A stretch of DNA of 64,000 bases from Allorhizobium sonneratiae (GCF_023700755.1 NZ_JAMKOJ010000001.1:496001-560000); one strand, 5' to 3'. Shown: positions 49,519 through 57,258, counted from the stretch's first letter. Notes: generated by a model from the sequence alone, not told the origin. Numbers and translations: made by a program.

Positions 49519-49916
49519 GCTTCTAAATCCGTAGGTGTTTTTTGTTTATACTGAATGATTGCTTAAATCAGAATCGATTTAAGGTGAAAATTATGCAGCA
49601 GTTTAAAAGTGTTGCCGCGACCTTTGTGCGCCATATTTGGCGCACGGCACTGTAGAAAATGGAAAGCTGGTTTCTTCGTGCAGGCAGATTTGAAATTAAA
49701 ATATAATGAAATAAATTTAAAATTATAATATTTTTGGATATAAAAGATGATTAAGCAACGTGTTTAATTTGATTTTATGTGTGGTTTTATGAGATCGTCA
49801 CCCCATTTTTTATCTGAAGTGTCATCTTGATTATTGTATTTTCGCGCTATCCGTATTTTTCTATACAATAAAACGCTCTGCAGGATTTTTAATCATGCAG
49901 AGCGTCTATAAAAAAA
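49519..49916. other. AT-rich intergenic region with repeat copy B
   Basis: About 400 bp of low-GC DNA between two minus-strand genes. It carries the second 83-bp repeat copy and, beyond it, runs of A/T up to the end of the next gene. No gene is supportable. Confidence 0.65.
49573..49655 (+). repeat. 83-bp dispersed repeat, copy B
   Basis: Near-identical to 4365-4447 (four mismatches by eye), on the same strand, 45 kb apart. It retains the TGCGCCA/TGGCGCA palindrome but lacks the long left arm found beside copy A; only TTAAATC/GATTTAA remains. It lies 55 bases upstream of the GxGYxYP gene start. Confidence 0.85.
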
Positions 49917-50393
49917 TTATTTGGTCAAGGCGTCACCGACTCCACTGAATTCGGCGGGTACGGGAGATTGCTTGCAACCATATCCCGGTCCCCATTGTGC
50001 GACGCCACCCTTGCCGGTGATATAGGCAATATCCCACTGTCCCATTTTTTTCGACTTGCAAAACTGCATTGCAGCATCACTGGCTTCGAGCGTCACTGTG
50101 GCGCCCTCTGCATTGATTGCATTTCCGACCCCACTGAAATCGGCGGGTACGGGAGATTGCTTGCAGCCATATCCCGGTCCCCATTGTGCAATGCCACCCT
50201 TGCCGATGATATAGGAAATATCCCACTGCCCCATTTTGTTTTCTTTGCAAGCTTTTGCCGCAACATCCGGGCTTGCCAGCTTGACTTCACCCGCAAATGC
50301 TTGCGATGAGGCGAACAGTCCCATCAGAATGGTCACTGCCGATGCAAAAGTGGTATATTTTGCAGTGTAATGCTTTTTACCGTATTTATTCAT
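49917..50393 (-). CDS. Secreted protein with two tandem ~50-aa repeats
   Basis: A 158-residue protein of unknown function. The signal peptide is clear (hydrophobic TTFASAVTILMGLFASS, cleavage near AFAG). The mature part is two repeats, each with one Cys before a KMGQWDI(S/A)YI segment, then GKGG(I/V)AQWGPGYGC, then KQSPVPA(D/E)FSGVG. That gives two Cys per repeat, probably one disulfide each. The repeats are about 75% identical, so the duplication is recent. AT-richer than most genes here. I do not recognise the family; small size, secretion and a Gly/aromatic core suggest a carbohydrate- or metal-binding domain, unproven. Confidence 0.8.
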   Translation of the reverse strand: MNKYGKKHYTAKYTTFASAVTILMGLFASSQAFAGEVKLASPDVAAKACKENKMGQWDISYIIGKGGIAQWGPGYGCKQSPVPADFSGVGNAINAEGATVTLEASDAAMQFCKSKKMGQWDIAYITGKGGVAQWGPGYGCKQSPVPAEFSGVGDALTK

Positions 50394-50752
50394 GGTCTTG
50401 TCTTTCTATGTCGCCTGAATTTCTTGAATGAATTTGGCTTTGATGGTGTCAATGGTAATTTATTGTGCGATTCAGCATTATTTATATGGTTTATATTGCC
50501 ATAATGAAGTTGTGGACCGCGTGTAAATACTACCTTGGATGCATATAATGTAAATAATGCAATCTGGGATTTTATTGAAAATACCAAATAAAGTCGTTCT
50601 AACAATACTATAAATTTTAAGGGAAAATCTGACGGTGTCTTTGCGACAAACGGTCTGGTTCAATCTGAACCTGTCAGGGCATCGCCGTTTGATTGAGACA
50701 TTTGCTCTCGACCGTTCCGCAAATGGGATGCAAATGTCAGTATAAAACCACT

Positions 50753-50789
50753 ACAGCGCCGTTCTGTGATGAGAAATGCGCGGCGCTGT
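50753..50789. repeat. Palindrome ACAGCGCCG / CGGCGCTGT
   Basis: Perfect 9-bp arms with a 19-nt loop. The arms resemble the ACAGCG/CGCTGT outer stem of the 83-bp repeat, so this may be a reduced member of that family. Confidence 0.6.
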
Positions 50790-50828
50790 CATGGTGCTTG
50801 TCCTCGCGCCAGAAGGGCGAATGGCGAT

Positions 50829-50851
50829 GGTCAGGGTCGGCGACCCTGACC
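50829..50851 (-). terminator. Hairpin downstream of leuA
   Basis: GGTCAGGGTC pairs perfectly with GACCCTGACC around a 3-nt loop, ~20 bases past the leuA stop. There is no clear T-run. Confidence 0.6.
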
Positions 50852-50872
50852 TTGAACCTGAACTTTGTCTTC

Positions 50873-52585
50873 TCACTGATGCGCTGATCTCGCCTCCAGC
50901 ACCCGGTTTGCTGCCGAGACGATGGCTTCCAGCGAGGCCGTGACGATATTCTTGTTGATGCCAGCACCGAACAGCACGCCGTCGGGATGCTCCATCTCGA
51001 CATAGGCGATGGCCGCGGCATTGGAGCCGTGCTGCAGCGAGTGTTCGGAATAATCGCGCACCGAAAGCGAAAAGCCGAGATAGGTGGAGAGTGCATCGAC
51101 GAAACCGTCAATCGGGCCGGTGCCTTTGCCTTCGATGCGTTTGGTTTCACCTTGATCGGTGATTTCGGCAGCGACGATGCGCATGCCTTTGACAGCCGGA
51201 TCAGGATAGGTGTGGTGATCGACGAATTTCAACCGTCCCTGCGGCTGATCGACATAGCGGTCGAGAAAGCGGTCATGGATGCGTTTCGATGGCAGTTCCA
51301 CGCCTTCCTCGTCGGTGATGCGCTGGATCTCCTCGCGGAATTCCACCTGCATGCCGCGCGGCAGGTTGATGCCGTAATCCTGTTGCAGGATATAGGCGAT
51401 GCCGCCCTTGCCGGATTGCGAATTGATGCGGATGATCGCCTCATAGGTGCGCCCGACATCCTGCGGATCGATTGGCAGATAGGGCACTTCCCACAAGCCG
51501 GTATTGGACTGTTTGATCGCCTTCATGCCCTTGTTGATCGCATCCTGATGCGAGCCGGAAAAGGCGGTATAGACCAGTTCGCCGACATAAGGATGGCGCT
51601 CGGGAATAACCATTTCGTTGGAATATTCGTAGACGGCCTTGATCCGCTCGATGTCGGTGCAGTCGAGTTCCGGATCGACGCCTTGCGTATACATGTTGAG
51701 CGCCAGCGTCACGACATCGACATTGCCGGTGCGCTCGCCATTGCCGAACAGCGTACCTTCCACCCGGTCGGCGCCCGCCATCAGGCCAAGCTCGGTGGCG
51801 GCAATGCCGGTGCCGCGGTCATTATGCGGATGCAGCGAGATGATGACGTTTTCGCGGTTGTCGATGTTGCGGCACATCCATTCGATCTGGTCGGCATAGA
51901 TGTTGGGTGTGGCCATTTCCACGGTGGAGGGCAGGTTGAGGATCAGCTTGTTGTCGGCGGTCGGCCTGATTTCGGCAATCACGGCGTTGCAGATGTCGAG
52001 CGCCACCTCCAGCTCGGTGCCGGTAAAGCTTTCGGGCGAATATTCGAAGCGGTAACCACCACCGGCTTTCGCGGCCATATCGGTGATCATTTTCGCCGCA
52101 TCCACGGCAATCTGCTTGATGCCTGCCACGTCCTTGCCGAACACCACGCGGCGCTGCAATTCGCTGGTGGAGTTGTAAAAATGGATGATCGGCTGGTTTG
52201 CACCTTCCAATGCTTCAAAGGTGCGGGTGATCAGTTCCGGGCGGCATTGCACCAGCACCTGAAGCGACACGTCTTCCGGCACATTACCGTTTTCGACGCA
52301 CCAGCGGGCAAAGTCGAAATCGGTCTGCGAGGCAGAGGGAAAGCCGATCTCGATTTCCTTGAAGCCCATGTCGAGCAGGAGCTGGAACATGCGGGCCTTG
52401 CGGTCGTGGCCCATGGGGTTGACCAGCGACTGGTTACCGTCGCGCAGGTCCACCGAACACCAGATCGGCGCTTTTGTGATGGTTTTCGATGGCCAGGTCC
52501 GGTCAGCAATATCGATCTGCGGATAGGGGCGGTATTTCTGGGCGGCGTCTTTCATGCCCGACTTGATGGTTCTGGAATTTTGCAT
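50873..52585 (-). CDS. leuA: 2-isopropylmalate synthase
   Basis: A 570-residue enzyme, first committed step of leucine synthesis (2-ketoisovalerate + acetyl-CoA). The HMGL-like TIM barrel has the metal/substrate segment SVDLRDGNQSL, GFKEIEIGFPSASQTDFDF, the HPHNDRGTG metal-binding His pair, and GTLFGNGERTGNVDVVTLA. The C-terminal LeuA allosteric domain (from ~430) would mediate leucine feedback. This is the longer LeuA type II form shared with actinobacteria. The upstream leuL leader suggests leucine attenuation. Confidence 0.96.
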   Translation of the reverse strand: MQNSRTIKSGMKDAAQKYRPYPQIDIADRTWPSKTITKAPIWCSVDLRDGNQSLVNPMGHDRKARMFQLLLDMGFKEIEIGFPSASQTDFDFARWCVENGNVPEDVSLQVLVQCRPELITRTFEALEGANQPIIHFYNSTSELQRRVVFGKDVAGIKQIAVDAAKMITDMAAKAGGGYRFEYSPESFTGTELEVALDICNAVIAEIRPTADNKLILNLPSTVEMATPNIYADQIEWMCRNIDNRENVIISLHPHNDRGTGIAATELGLMAGADRVEGTLFGNGERTGNVDVVTLALNMYTQGVDPELDCTDIERIKAVYEYSNEMVIPERHPYVGELVYTAFSGSHQDAINKGMKAIKQSNTGLWEVPYLPIDPQDVGRTYEAIIRINSQSGKGGIAYILQQDYGINLPRGMQVEFREEIQRITDEEGVELPSKRIHDRFLDRYVDQPQGRLKFVDHHTYPDPAVKGMRIVAAEITDQGETKRIEGKGTGPIDGFVDALSTYLGFSLSVRDYSEHSLQHGSNAAAIAYVEMEHPDGVLFGAGINKNIVTASLEAIVSAANRVLEARSAHQ

Positions 52586-52683
52586 CGTCGCTCTCGTCTC
52601 TTGCCTGATCTGTCCGGCTTATAGCGATCCACAGGTTGCAAGCCCATGACAGATGGAATCAATCTACAGGTTATGGAGAAATT

Positions 52684-52733
52684 TTGAGGAGCAATCGCCA
52701 AACGGCTCAACCCGGCCGCCGGGCGCTCCTCAA
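52684..52733 (-). terminator. Putative leu attenuator stem
   Basis: On the leuA strand TTGAGGAGC (52733-52725) can pair with GCTCCTCAA (52692-52684), enclosing a GC-rich inner hairpin (CCCGGCGGCCGGG type). The left arm overlaps the leuL stop codon, so ribosome position would decide whether it forms. The following T-run is short, so the terminator assignment is tentative. Confidence 0.5.
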
Positions 52734-52807
52734 CGGACCCGGCAACCGCCAGTAAGGTCGAGGCTAAGAAGCGAGAGGCCACCATGATGTCTTGAAGGCT
52801 CGCCCAT
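52730..52807 (-). CDS. leuL: Leucine-rich leader peptide LeuL (25 aa)
   Basis: A 25-codon frame 144 bases upstream of leuA. It starts MGEPSRHHGG, followed by LSLLSLDL (five Leu in eight codons) and TGGCRVR, then stop. An AAGGAG ribosome site sits four bases before the ATG. Leucine codons cluster as expected for an attenuation leader controlling leuA. Confidence 0.75.
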   Translation of the reverse strand: MGEPSRHHGGLSLLSLDLTGGCRVR

Positions 52808-52909
52808 GGCGCTCCTTGCAAAAAATTCCGTCATGGTCATGGCTCTGTTCGTCATGCGGATTTTATAGAGAGGCGGGTCAGGCTTGACAAGCCTCGCTTG
52901 AGAGAAAAA

Positions 52910-53359
52910 TTACGCGCTTTTGCCGAGGAGCAGATGGTCGAGCGAGACCCGTCCTGGACCTTTTGCCATGACGATCAGGAAACAGGCCGCCCAGGTACCA
53001 TGGGTTGGCCAGGCATCGGGATAGACGAAAATTTCAATAACCAAAGTCATTCCCAGAAGCGCCAGCGCTGAAAGACGGCTCATCAGGCCAATGACCAGCA
53101 GGGCGGGGAAGAGATGTTCGGCAATTGCCGCCATATGGGCCGCCAGCCACGGATCGATCAGCGGCAGGCGGTATTCCGTCTGGAACAGATAGACGGCCGA
53201 ATCGGTGACATGCCAGCCATTGACCTTGGTTTCGCCGGATCGCCAGAACACACCGGCAATCGACAGCCGGGCAATCAGCGCGATCAGATCATGGGGAATG
53301 CGGTTCATCATATCCGTGACACTGTTGGCAAAGCGTGTGAGAGGGGGATAGGTGGGCAT
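52910..53359 (-). CDS. DoxX family membrane protein of the bufferin locus
   Basis: A 149-residue protein with four hydrophobic segments ([77 protein letters not shown]). DoxX-like proteins commonly close bufferin/MNIO operons; their role is unproven (redox partner or quinone-linked function suggested). It begins twelve bases after the bufC stop and ends the operon. Confidence 0.88.
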   Translation of the reverse strand: MPTYPPLTRFANSVTDMMNRIPHDLIALIARLSIAGVFWRSGETKVNGWHVTDSAVYLFQTEYRLPLIDPWLAAHMAAIAEHLFPALLVIGLMSRLSALALLGMTLVIEIFVYPDAWPTHGTWAACFLIVMAKGPGRVSLDHLLLGKSA

Positions 53360-53371
53360 AATGGCCTCTTT

Positions 53372-54127
53372 TCAGGAAAAATCGGTGAAAACGCCGCTTT
53401 GCAGCGCACCGGTGAGATTGGCGGTCAGATTGAAACCGGCATGATTGGCGAAGGCTGTTTCCACGGCCGCGCCCAGCGGGGCACCGTGCTGCAGGGTCTG
53501 GAGAAAGGTCGCGCCGCCAGGTGGCAGACGCATGACCTCAACCTGCATTTGTGGCCGGATGACAAGGGCCGATTCACCTGTCCAGTCTTCGAGAGAGGCA
53601 TCACCATTCTCTTCGCTGTTCATCGCCCAGATGGTCACTATAGGGTAGGGCGATGACAGAAGGCGAGCAGAAGGATGTAAGGTGAAATGGAGTTCTGCCA
53701 GCGTTTCGGGATCCACGTCTGCCAGACGTGAGGGGTCGAGCGGTGCACGGTCTTCAGCGTGATAGGCTTCGATGCGCGCATTTTCCAGCCGCATGACATC
53801 GGCGAGATAGGGCACGGATTGCGCCGGTGGAAAGTGTTCGGCAAAGGCCGGAAAATCTGCGCCGTAATGCAGCAGCAATGGTGAGCGTGGCGGATGGCGC
53901 GTGATGAATTCATGGGCCATGGCGGCAAAAAAATCCTCGCCCACGAGTTTCTGTGCGACCGGAAAACGGCTGGCGACCGCCTTCTGTAAGCCAGCCGTGA
54001 CATTGTTGCGGTAAACGGCAAATCGCCGGATGGGGGCTTGATCGTTCCAGGCGACAACACCTTCGGGCAACGGCGCTTCGCGATCGTTCAGGGCAGTGGC
54101 AAAATCTCTCTGACTTTTGCTGGACAT
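53372..54127 (-). CDS. bufC: MNIO partner protein (DUF2063, HvfC/BufC type)
   Basis: A 251-residue protein. The N-terminal DUF2063 domain (~5-95) has SQRDFATALNDREAPLPEGV, RFAVYRNNVTAGLQKAVASRFPVAQKLVGEDFFAAMAHEFITRHPP and PYLADVMRLENARIEAYHAED. The C-terminal ~100 residues form a second a/b domain. It acts with the MNIO enzyme, recruiting and presenting the precursor peptide. The ATG at 54127 starts the domain; an upstream frame start is inside bufB. It follows the bufB stop by eight bases. Confidence 0.9.
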   Translation of the reverse strand: MSSKSQRDFATALNDREAPLPEGVVAWNDQAPIRRFAVYRNNVTAGLQKAVASRFPVAQKLVGEDFFAAMAHEFITRHPPRSPLLLHYGADFPAFAEHFPPAQSVPYLADVMRLENARIEAYHAEDRAPLDPSRLADVDPETLAELHFTLHPSARLLSSPYPIVTIWAMNSEENGDASLEDWTGESALVIRPQMQVEVMRLPPGGATFLQTLQHGAPLGAAVETAFANHAGFNLTANLTGALQSGVFTDFS

Positions 54128-54135
54128 GGCTTGCC

Positions 54136-55005
54136 TCACGCCACCTTGTGCCGGGAGAACTGTCCGGTGGCGGATTGGCGGAGCAAGGTTTCGGCGGCTT
54201 GTGCTTCTGCCAGAAGCACGGACCATGCCGGGACGTCATTGTCCCATTCGATCAGGGTTGCCAAAGGTCCGGTATGGGAAAGAACCGACCTATAGAGGGC
54301 CCAGACCGGGTCTTTGACCGGCGTGTCATGGCTGTCGATCAAAAGAGGGGCGCCGTGATCATCTACAGTTTCGGAATGGCCGCTCAGATGGATTTCCCGC
54401 ACATGCTCCAGCGGAAAGCGGCTGAGATAGGCATGCGGGTCGAGCCGGTGATTGGTGGCGGCGACGAAGACATTGTTGATGTCGAGAAGCAGACCGCAGC
54501 CTGTGCGCTTCGTGAGTTCGGTAAGAAAATCCACCTCTTCCAGCGTGCTTTGGCGAAAGGTGACGTAGGTTGCCGGATTTTCCAGAAGCATCTGCCGCTT
54601 CAGACTGCTCTGCACCTCGTCGATATGGTCGCTCACATGGCGCAGCGTTTCTTCCGTATAGGGCAAAGGCAGGAGATCGTTGAGAAACACCGTGTCATGG
54701 GAAGACCAGGCGAGATGTTCGGAAAAGCTTTCCGGTTGATAGCGGTCGCATAGCGCCTTCAGCCTTGCAAGATGGTCCTGATCGAGCGGCTGCATCGAGC
54801 CGATGGACAGCCCGACACCATGAATGGACAGCGCATAATCGGCGCGCAATCTGCCGAGTTGAGCATGAGGTGGACCGCCTGCACCCATATAGTTTTCCGC
54901 GTGGATCTCAAAAAAACCGACCGGCTGTTTGTGCGAAATGATCTCGCGAAAATGCTCCGGTTTGAAACCGGTCCCGGCTTGAGCAGGAAGAGTTGAGGTT
55001 TTCAT
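54136..55005 (-). CDS. bufB: MNIO-family peptide-modifying iron oxygenase (DUF692, BufB)
   Basis: A 289-residue TIM-barrel multinuclear non-haem iron enzyme. Signatures: [114 protein letters not shown] and [12 protein letters not shown], which carry the His/Asp/Glu iron ligands. MNIO enzymes convert Cys in precursor peptides to oxazolone/thiooxazole-type groups that bind copper. The ATG at 55005 follows AAGGAG; a GTG three bases earlier is possible. It lies 243 bases downstream of the first precursor gene. Confidence 0.95.
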   Translation of the reverse strand: MKTSTLPAQAGTGFKPEHFREIISHKQPVGFFEIHAENYMGAGGPPHAQLGRLRADYALSIHGVGLSIGSMQPLDQDHLARLKALCDRYQPESFSEHLAWSSHDTVFLNDLLPLPYTEETLRHVSDHIDEVQSSLKRQMLLENPATYVTFRQSTLEEVDFLTELTKRTGCGLLLDINNVFVAATNHRLDPHAYLSRFPLEHVREIHLSGHSETVDDHGAPLLIDSHDTPVKDPVWALYRSVLSHTGPLATLIEWDNDVPAWSVLLAEAQAAETLLRQSATGQFSRHKVA

Positions 55006-55125
55006 CACCGGTCTCCTTGGGTTTTGATAGCAGCGTGTGTCTCATCTTGCGTGGCCGAGGGCGTCTGTTGACGATGCGCCAGATGGTCTGGCATTTTCAT
55101 CGGCCTTGTCGGACGCCATCGGCCA

Positions 55126-55157
55126 GTTTGCGGCAAAGGATGAGCGTTTCCGCAAAC
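55126..55157 (-). other. Stem-loop between precursor gene and bufB
   Basis: GTTTGCGG and CCGCAAAC (8-bp perfect stem, 16-nt loop) in the 243-bp gap. It could act as partial terminator or RNA stabiliser, giving more precursor than enzyme. No T-run. Confidence 0.45.
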
Positions 55158-55248
55158 GGGCTGCGGATTGGCTTTGGCAGAGTTTTCGTGAAAACCGGCG
55201 GGGTTTTCAGTCACTCTGTCCGGTCTTTGCGGTGGTTTGAAATACGCC

Positions 55249-55530
55249 TCAGGCGGGGGCGGACCCTTGTGTCAGGGTACCGTGGCCGTTTGGCGTCTTG
55301 ATGCTTTCGCAGCTTCCTTTGGGCACGAGCTTCCAGGCGTTTTGCTGATAGTCGATTTTCGAGGTGCCGGCACAGGTGGTGCCGGGGCCTGCGGCGCAAT
55401 CGTTCTGGCCTTTTAACGCCACGCCATAGCATTTTTCCATGGCCTGATCGGCGGCCTGTGCTGTGGTCGCGGCACCTGCGGCAAGCGCTGCGCTCAGCGA
55501 AGCGGCAAGCAGGGCTGAGGTTCTGATCAT
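55249..55530 (-). CDS. bufA: Bufferin-type precursor peptide 1 (DUF2282)
   Basis: A 93-residue precursor. The signal peptide ([27 protein letters not shown]) directs periplasmic export. The mature core has four Cys: [17 protein letters not shown], then [10 protein letters not shown], then [11 protein letters not shown]. This is the DUF2282 pattern of bufferins, RiPPs whose Cys are modified by an MNIO enzyme to chelate copper. It is second in the operon, 20 bases after its paralogue, and has a distinct tail ([10 protein letters not shown]) and a longer inter-Cys spacer (GPGTT). Confidence 0.92.
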   Translation of the reverse strand: MIRTSALLAASLSAALAAGAATTAQAADQAMEKCYGVALKGQNDCAAGPGTTCAGTSKIDYQQNAWKLVPKGSCESIKTPNGHGTLTQGSAPA

Positions 55531-55550
55531 GTTGGTCTCCGGGGATCGGG

Positions 55551-55823
55551 TTACATCGATGTCAACATGCCGTGGCCATGCGGCGTCTTGATCGACAGGC
55601 AGGTGCCCTTGGGCACGAGCTTGAAGGAAGCCGGATCGTAATCCTTGGTCGAATGACCAGCGCAGTCATGGCTGCCTGCGGCGCAGTCGTTCTGGCCCTT
55701 CAGGGCCACGCCGTAGCATTTTTCCTTGCCCGTCATATCGGCGGCGGAGGCGGGGGTGGCAACCGCTGCCAGAGCGGAGGCGAGAGAACCGGCAAGCGCA
55801 AGAGTGACGATGCTGCTTTTCAT
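55551..55823 (-). CDS. bufA: Bufferin-type precursor peptide 2 (DUF2282)
   Basis: A 90-residue paralogue, first in the operon. The signal peptide is [20 protein letters not shown] ending near ASAAD. The core has [17 protein letters not shown] identical to the other precursor, then [11 protein letters not shown] and [18 protein letters not shown]. Four Cys are conserved; His content is higher. The ATG at 55823 has a GGAGATCATTCC ribosome region, and the signal peptide fixes this start over an upstream ATG. The two copies may differ in metal affinity or abundance. Confidence 0.92.
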   Translation of the reverse strand: MKSSIVTLALAGSLASALAAVATPASAADMTGKEKCYGVALKGQNDCAAGSHDCAGHSTKDYDPASFKLVPKGTCLSIKTPHGHGMLTSM

Positions 55824-55870
55824 GGAATGATCTCCTCGAATGGTCGCCGTGATTGGCTGACATCCGAGGC

Positions 55871-55897
55871 TACGCAGCACTCGCCGCCTTTGTTACA
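55871..55897 (-). promoter_or_regulatory. ECF-type promoter for the bufferin operon
   Basis: On the minus strand TGTAAC (-35, 55897-55892), a 17-nt spacer starting AAA, then CGTA (-10, 55874-55871). It lies ~48 bases before the first precursor ATG. Matches the divergent promoter in both hexamers and spacer length. Confidence 0.75.
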
Positions 55898-55973
55898 GGG
55901 CGGCAAAGAAAAATTTGATTGAACCGTATAATCCTGTCATTCATGCCGGTGCTGCAAAAATATCGTTTCGCGC

Positions 55974-56000
55974 TGTAACAAATCCGTCCTGTGGATCGTA
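55974..56000 (+). promoter_or_regulatory. ECF-type promoter for the sigma/anti-sigma operon
   Basis: TGTAAC (55974-55979), a 17-nt spacer starting AAA, then CGTA (55997-56000). Same layout as the opposite promoter, suggesting autoregulation by the adjacent sigma factor. It lies just 12 bases before the GTG start, implying a very short leader. Confidence 0.75.
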
Positions 56001-56012
56001 AGTCATTCTGAC

Positions 56013-56579
56013 GTGACCTATTTAGAACGTGAACATGACTGGGCAGAGTGGATGCGGGCTGCCGTGAGGGGCGACCAGCAGGCCTATCAGCATTTTCTGG
56101 TGTCGGTCACGCCGCATCTGCGCGCCATGGCGCGGCGACGTTGCGATCAGTTCGGCGCATCAGCAAGTGAGGTGGAAGATGTGGTGCAGGATGTGCTGCT
56201 TGCCATTCATCTCAAACGCGGCACCTGGGACCCCGCGCGACCCATCGGCCCCTGGCTGACGGTGATTGTGCGCAACAAGCTGATCGACAGTCTGCGCCGG
56301 CGCGGGCGGCGGGTGGAAATCCCGATCGAGGATGTGGCAGCAACGCTGGCTGCGGAGGTTGACGCCGATGTAACCGGTTCGCTGGATGTGGAGCGGATGC
56401 TGGAGCACTTGAAGGAACCGCAGCGTGATATCGTCCGCTCGATTTCGCTGATGGGGGCAGGGGTGAAGGAAACGGCGGCGCGGCTGCATATGAGTGAAGG
56501 CGCGGTGCGCGTCGCCTTGCATCGGGCGCTCAAAGCGCTGGCGACGATCTATCGGAGTGATGTCAATGAAAACGGATGA
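56013..56579 (+). CDS. ECF sigma factor (SigF/ECF16-like)
   Basis: A 188-residue group IV sigma factor. Region 2: YQHFLVSVTPHLRAMARRRC...ASEVEDVVQDVLLAIHLKRGTWDPARPIGPWLTVIVRNKLIDSLRRRGRR. Region 4: LKEPQRDIVRSISLMGAGVKETAARLHMSEGAVRVALHRALKALATIYR. It pairs with the downstream NrsF-type anti-sigma gene (14-bp overlap), like Caulobacter SigF-NrsF, which responds to metal and oxidative stress and controls bufferin-like operons. The start is GTG at 56013; no nearer ATG exists. Confidence 0.92.
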   Translation: MTYLEREHDWAEWMRAAVRGDQQAYQHFLVSVTPHLRAMARRRCDQFGASASEVEDVVQDVLLAIHLKRGTWDPARPIGPWLTVIVRNKLIDSLRRRGRRVEIPIEDVAATLAAEVDADVTGSLDVERMLEHLKEPQRDIVRSISLMGAGVKETAARLHMSEGAVRVALHRALKALATIYRSDVNENG

Positions 56580-57201
56580 TTTGATCACGCTCCTGACGCA
56601 GGATACGCCCGTTCACATGCGGCTTGGACGGCGGCTGGCTCTGGCGCTTGTGCCCGCGATCCTGTTTTCGGCTTGTGTCATGTTGGTCACCATCGGTCTT
56701 CGTCCGCATTTGGAGGCGGCACTCGAGACCGTGCGCGTGCCGTTCAAGATCGTGGTGACGTTGCTTCTGGCAATGACGGCAAGCTGTGTGGTGTTTCGCA
56801 TCGGTAAGCCGGGCGTTCCGTTGCGTGCTTTCGGCCTGTGTCTGCTTCTTCCGCTTTGCCTTCTCATTCTGGCCGTTGCCATGGAAATGGCCATGGTGCC
56901 GGAGGGACAATGGTTCAGCCATTGGCTTGGCCATAATGCCGCCTTCTGTGTGTTTTTCGTGCCGGTGCTGTCGCTGGCACCGCTTTTCGGCTTTCTCTTC
57001 GCCTTGAAACACGGTGCGCCGGAAAATCCGGGGCTGGCCGGGGCGGCGGCTGGGCTTGCGGCCGGCGGCATTGCCGCGGCCATCTATGCCTGGCATTGCC
57101 CGGATGACAGCCCGTTTTTCCTCGCCACCTGGTATGGCATTGCCATCACCCTCGTGACGCTCATTGGCTATGGTCTCGGGCGTAAACTTCTGCGTTGGTA
57201 G
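56566..57201 (+). CDS. nrsF: NrsF-type membrane anti-sigma factor (DUF1109)
   Basis: A 211-residue inner-membrane protein with about six hydrophobic segments. The cytoplasmic N-terminus MKTDDLITLLTQDTPV is the family signature that holds the sigma factor. Two Cys, C128 (AAFCVFF) and C178 (AWHCPDDSP), are 50 residues apart; that is the spacing I recall for the two functionally important Cys of Caulobacter NrsF. They may sense metal or redox change. The ATG at 56566 overlaps the sigma gene; a longer upstream frame is a shadow. Confidence 0.88.
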   Translation: MKTDDLITLLTQDTPVHMRLGRRLALALVPAILFSACVMLVTIGLRPHLEAALETVRVPFKIVVTLLLAMTASCVVFRIGKPGVPLRAFGLCLLLPLCLLILAVAMEMAMVPEGQWFSHWLGHNAAFCVFFVPVLSLAPLFGFLFALKHGAPENPGLAGAAAGLAAGGIAAAIYAWHCPDDSPFFLATWYGIAITLVTLIGYGLGRKLLRW

Positions 57202-57204
57202 GAA

Positions 57205-57235
57205 AAAGGCCCCGACGGATACCGTCAGGGCCTTT
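57205..57235. terminator. Bidirectional terminator between nrsF and clpP
   Basis: AAAGGCCCCGACGG pairs with CCGTCAGGGCCTTT (14-bp stem, one wobble, 3-nt loop). An A-run before and Ts after make it usable by both convergent transcripts. Confidence 0.85.
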
Positions 57236-57258
57236 CAGGTTTCCGTATGGCAGGCGGA

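Larger units (their letters stand above)
50394..50872. other. Intergenic region between secreted-repeat gene and leuA
   Basis: About 480 bp; the first 300 are AT-rich and probably hold the promoter of the secreted-repeat gene. Two hairpins near leuA are listed separately. No supportable gene. Confidence 0.6.

Noticed and set aside
55037..55240. 67-aa plus-strand frame between bufA and bufB
   Set aside because: It starts at GTG without a good ribosome site and is antisense to the operon leader; kept only as a low-probability candidate.
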